From Rhizorhabdus phycosphaerae (GTDB lineage Bacteria > Pseudomonadota > Alphaproteobacteria > Sphingomonadales > Sphingomonadaceae), in the NCBI RefSeq assembly GCF_011044255.1, contig NZ_CP049107.1:2257501-2321500 (forward strand): DNA of 64,000 nucleotides, in the 5' to 3' direction. Numbering within the stretch: the first letter of the stretch is position 1; every line of letters begins with the position of its first letter. The notes beneath the pieces were generated by a model. That model was not told the DNA's origin. It saw nothing but the letters and a program-made list of their open reading frames with translations, and did not search any database. This document shows, in pieces, positions 63,097 through 64,000 of the stretch. Made by a program: the position numbers and the translations under genes.

Positions 63097-64000
63097 ATGG
63101 GTTATCGCCTGGGCGTGGACGTCGGAGGAACCTTCACCGATCTCCTGCTATTCGACGTCGAAAGCGGAGCCTTCTGGCGTCACAAGACGCCGTCGACTCC
63201 TCACGACAGTTCCGAAGGCATCCTCAATGGCGTCGTCGCCATCTGCGAGAAGGCGGGCGTAACCCCGGCCGATGTCGAGTTCTTCCTGCACGGCACCACC
63301 GTCGCCACCAATGCGGTGCTCGAGGGCAAGGGATCGCGGGTCGGCCTGGTCACGACCGAGGGCTATCGCCACATCATGCAGATTGCCCGCAGCTATGTGC
63401 CGGGCGGCCTCGCGGGATGGATCGTGTGGCCCAAGCCGCAGCCGCTCGCCGCGCTCGAGGACACCGTCACCATCAAGGGTCGCATGAATGCGGACGGCCA
63501 GGAAGTCCGGCCGATCGACGATGCCGACATCCGCGCCCAGCTCGAAGTGCTGAAGGCACAGGGCGTCGAGGCGATCACGGTCAGCCTGATCAACGCCTAT
63601 CTCAACGGCGCGCACGAGAAGCGCGTCGGCGAACTGGCCGCCGAGATCATGCCGGGCGTTCCGGTCTCGCTCAGCCACGAAGTCTTGCCCGAAATGCAGG
63701 AATATGAGCGCACCCTGACGACCGTCGCCAATGCGTCGGTTCGTCCGGTGGTCGGCAAATATGTGTCCAATCTGCGCAACAAGCTCGCCTCGGCGGGCAT
63801 GGCCGGCAAGCTGTCGCTGCTGCGCTCGGACGGCGGCCTTATGTCGGCGCAGAAGGCCGAGGAGCATCCGGTCAACATCCTGATGTCGGGCCCGGCCGGC
63901 GGCGTCACCGGCGCGATCTGGGTCGGCCGCAATGCCGGTATCAAGAACATCCTGACGCTCGACGTCGGCGGCACCTCGACAGACGTCGCGCTGATCGAAA
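63097..64000 (+). CDS. Hydantoinase/oxoprolinase A subunit, 3' part beyond the window
   Basis: ATP-dependent amidohydrolase subunit (HyuA, N-methylhydantoinase A family), 301 codons visible with no stop before the edge. MGYRLGVDVGGTFTDLLLFD is the N-terminal phosphate-binding motif; FLHGTTVATNAVLEGKG, LSHEVLPEMQEYERT, MSGPAGGV and TLDVGGTSTDVALIE are standard family blocks. Family members use ATP to open hydantoins, oxoproline or acetone-type substrates (acetone carboxylase relatives). A B subunit is expected to the right. It follows the lyase by 6 bases. Confidence 0.93.
   Translation, partial: MGYRLGVDVGGTFTDLLLFDVESGAFWRHKTPSTPHDSSEGILNGVVAICEKAGVTPADVEFFLHGTTVATNAVLEGKGSRVGLVTTEGYRHIMQIARSYVPGGLAGWIVWPKPQPLAALEDTVTIKGRMNADGQEVRPIDDADIRAQLEVLKAQGVEAITVSLINAYLNGAHEKRVGELAAEIMPGVPVSLSHEVLPEMQEYERTLTTVANASVRPVVGKYVSNLRNKLASAGMAGKLSLLRSDGGLMSAQKAEEHPVNILMSGPAGGVTGAIWVGRNAGIKNILTLDVGGTSTDVALIE

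Overview
The window reads as chromosomal DNA of a GC-rich alphaproteobacterium, most likely a sphingomonad. The reasons are two large TonB-dependent receptors without dedicated ABC transporters, tightly packed catabolic operons, a VirB-type secretion locus, a YghU-type glutathione transferase and pervasive G/C-ending codons. This placement is inference from gene content; no rRNA or tRNA gene was seen.

Layout. 1-9.1 kb is housekeeping and metabolism: a sensor kinase/response regulator pair (the kinase is cut by the left edge), a MaoC hydratase convergent with a CitE-like lyase, folB-pabB (folate), a VOC protein, yghU, and cstA with its small partner. 9.5-23.2 kb is a catabolic block: a TonB receptor, a TPR/2OG-oxygenase-like protein, then a ten-gene rightward run (ABM protein, two SDRs, cupin, M24 hydrolase, E1alpha, E1beta, a free-standing lipoyl protein, a PQQ dehydrogenase), closed by a leftward nitronate monooxygenase and TetR regulator.

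23.4-28.0 kb is a lower-GC accessory island with defence-like genes: a GHKL ATPase fused to a PD-(D/E)xK-like nuclease, an abortive-infection-like protein, a HEPN-motif protein, and a nuclease-like gene interrupted by one in-frame TGA. It is the best candidate here for an undescribed system.

28.1-33.1 kb holds a MarR-controlled operon of a cyclase-family hydrolase and a two-subunit indolepyruvate ferredoxin oxidoreductase. After a strong bidirectional terminator, 33.6-44.8 kb encodes an anthraniloyl-CoA (or salicylyl-CoA) type aerobic CoA pathway: fused monooxygenase/reductase, SDR, enoyl-CoA hydratase, two acyl-CoA dehydrogenases including glutaryl-CoA dehydrogenase, RidA, FadB-like protein, thioesterase, MarR and thiolase. 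A shared operator-like sequence lies in three of its promoter regions.

44.8-56.8 kb is a minimal VirB type IV secretion operon (B1, B2, B3, B4, B6, B9, B10, B11 recognised) followed by a TatA-like gene and a histidine kinase with a very long proline-rich external domain. An OmpR-type regulator is divergent at the other end, next to a Tat-type lipoprotein intradiol dioxygenase. A 16-bp sequence is shared by the two promoter regions.

56.8-64 kb is another catabolic locus: GntR regulator, SDR, TonB receptor, and a divergent operon of LLM flavin monooxygenase, HMG-CoA lyase-like enzyme and hydantoinase A (cut by the right edge).
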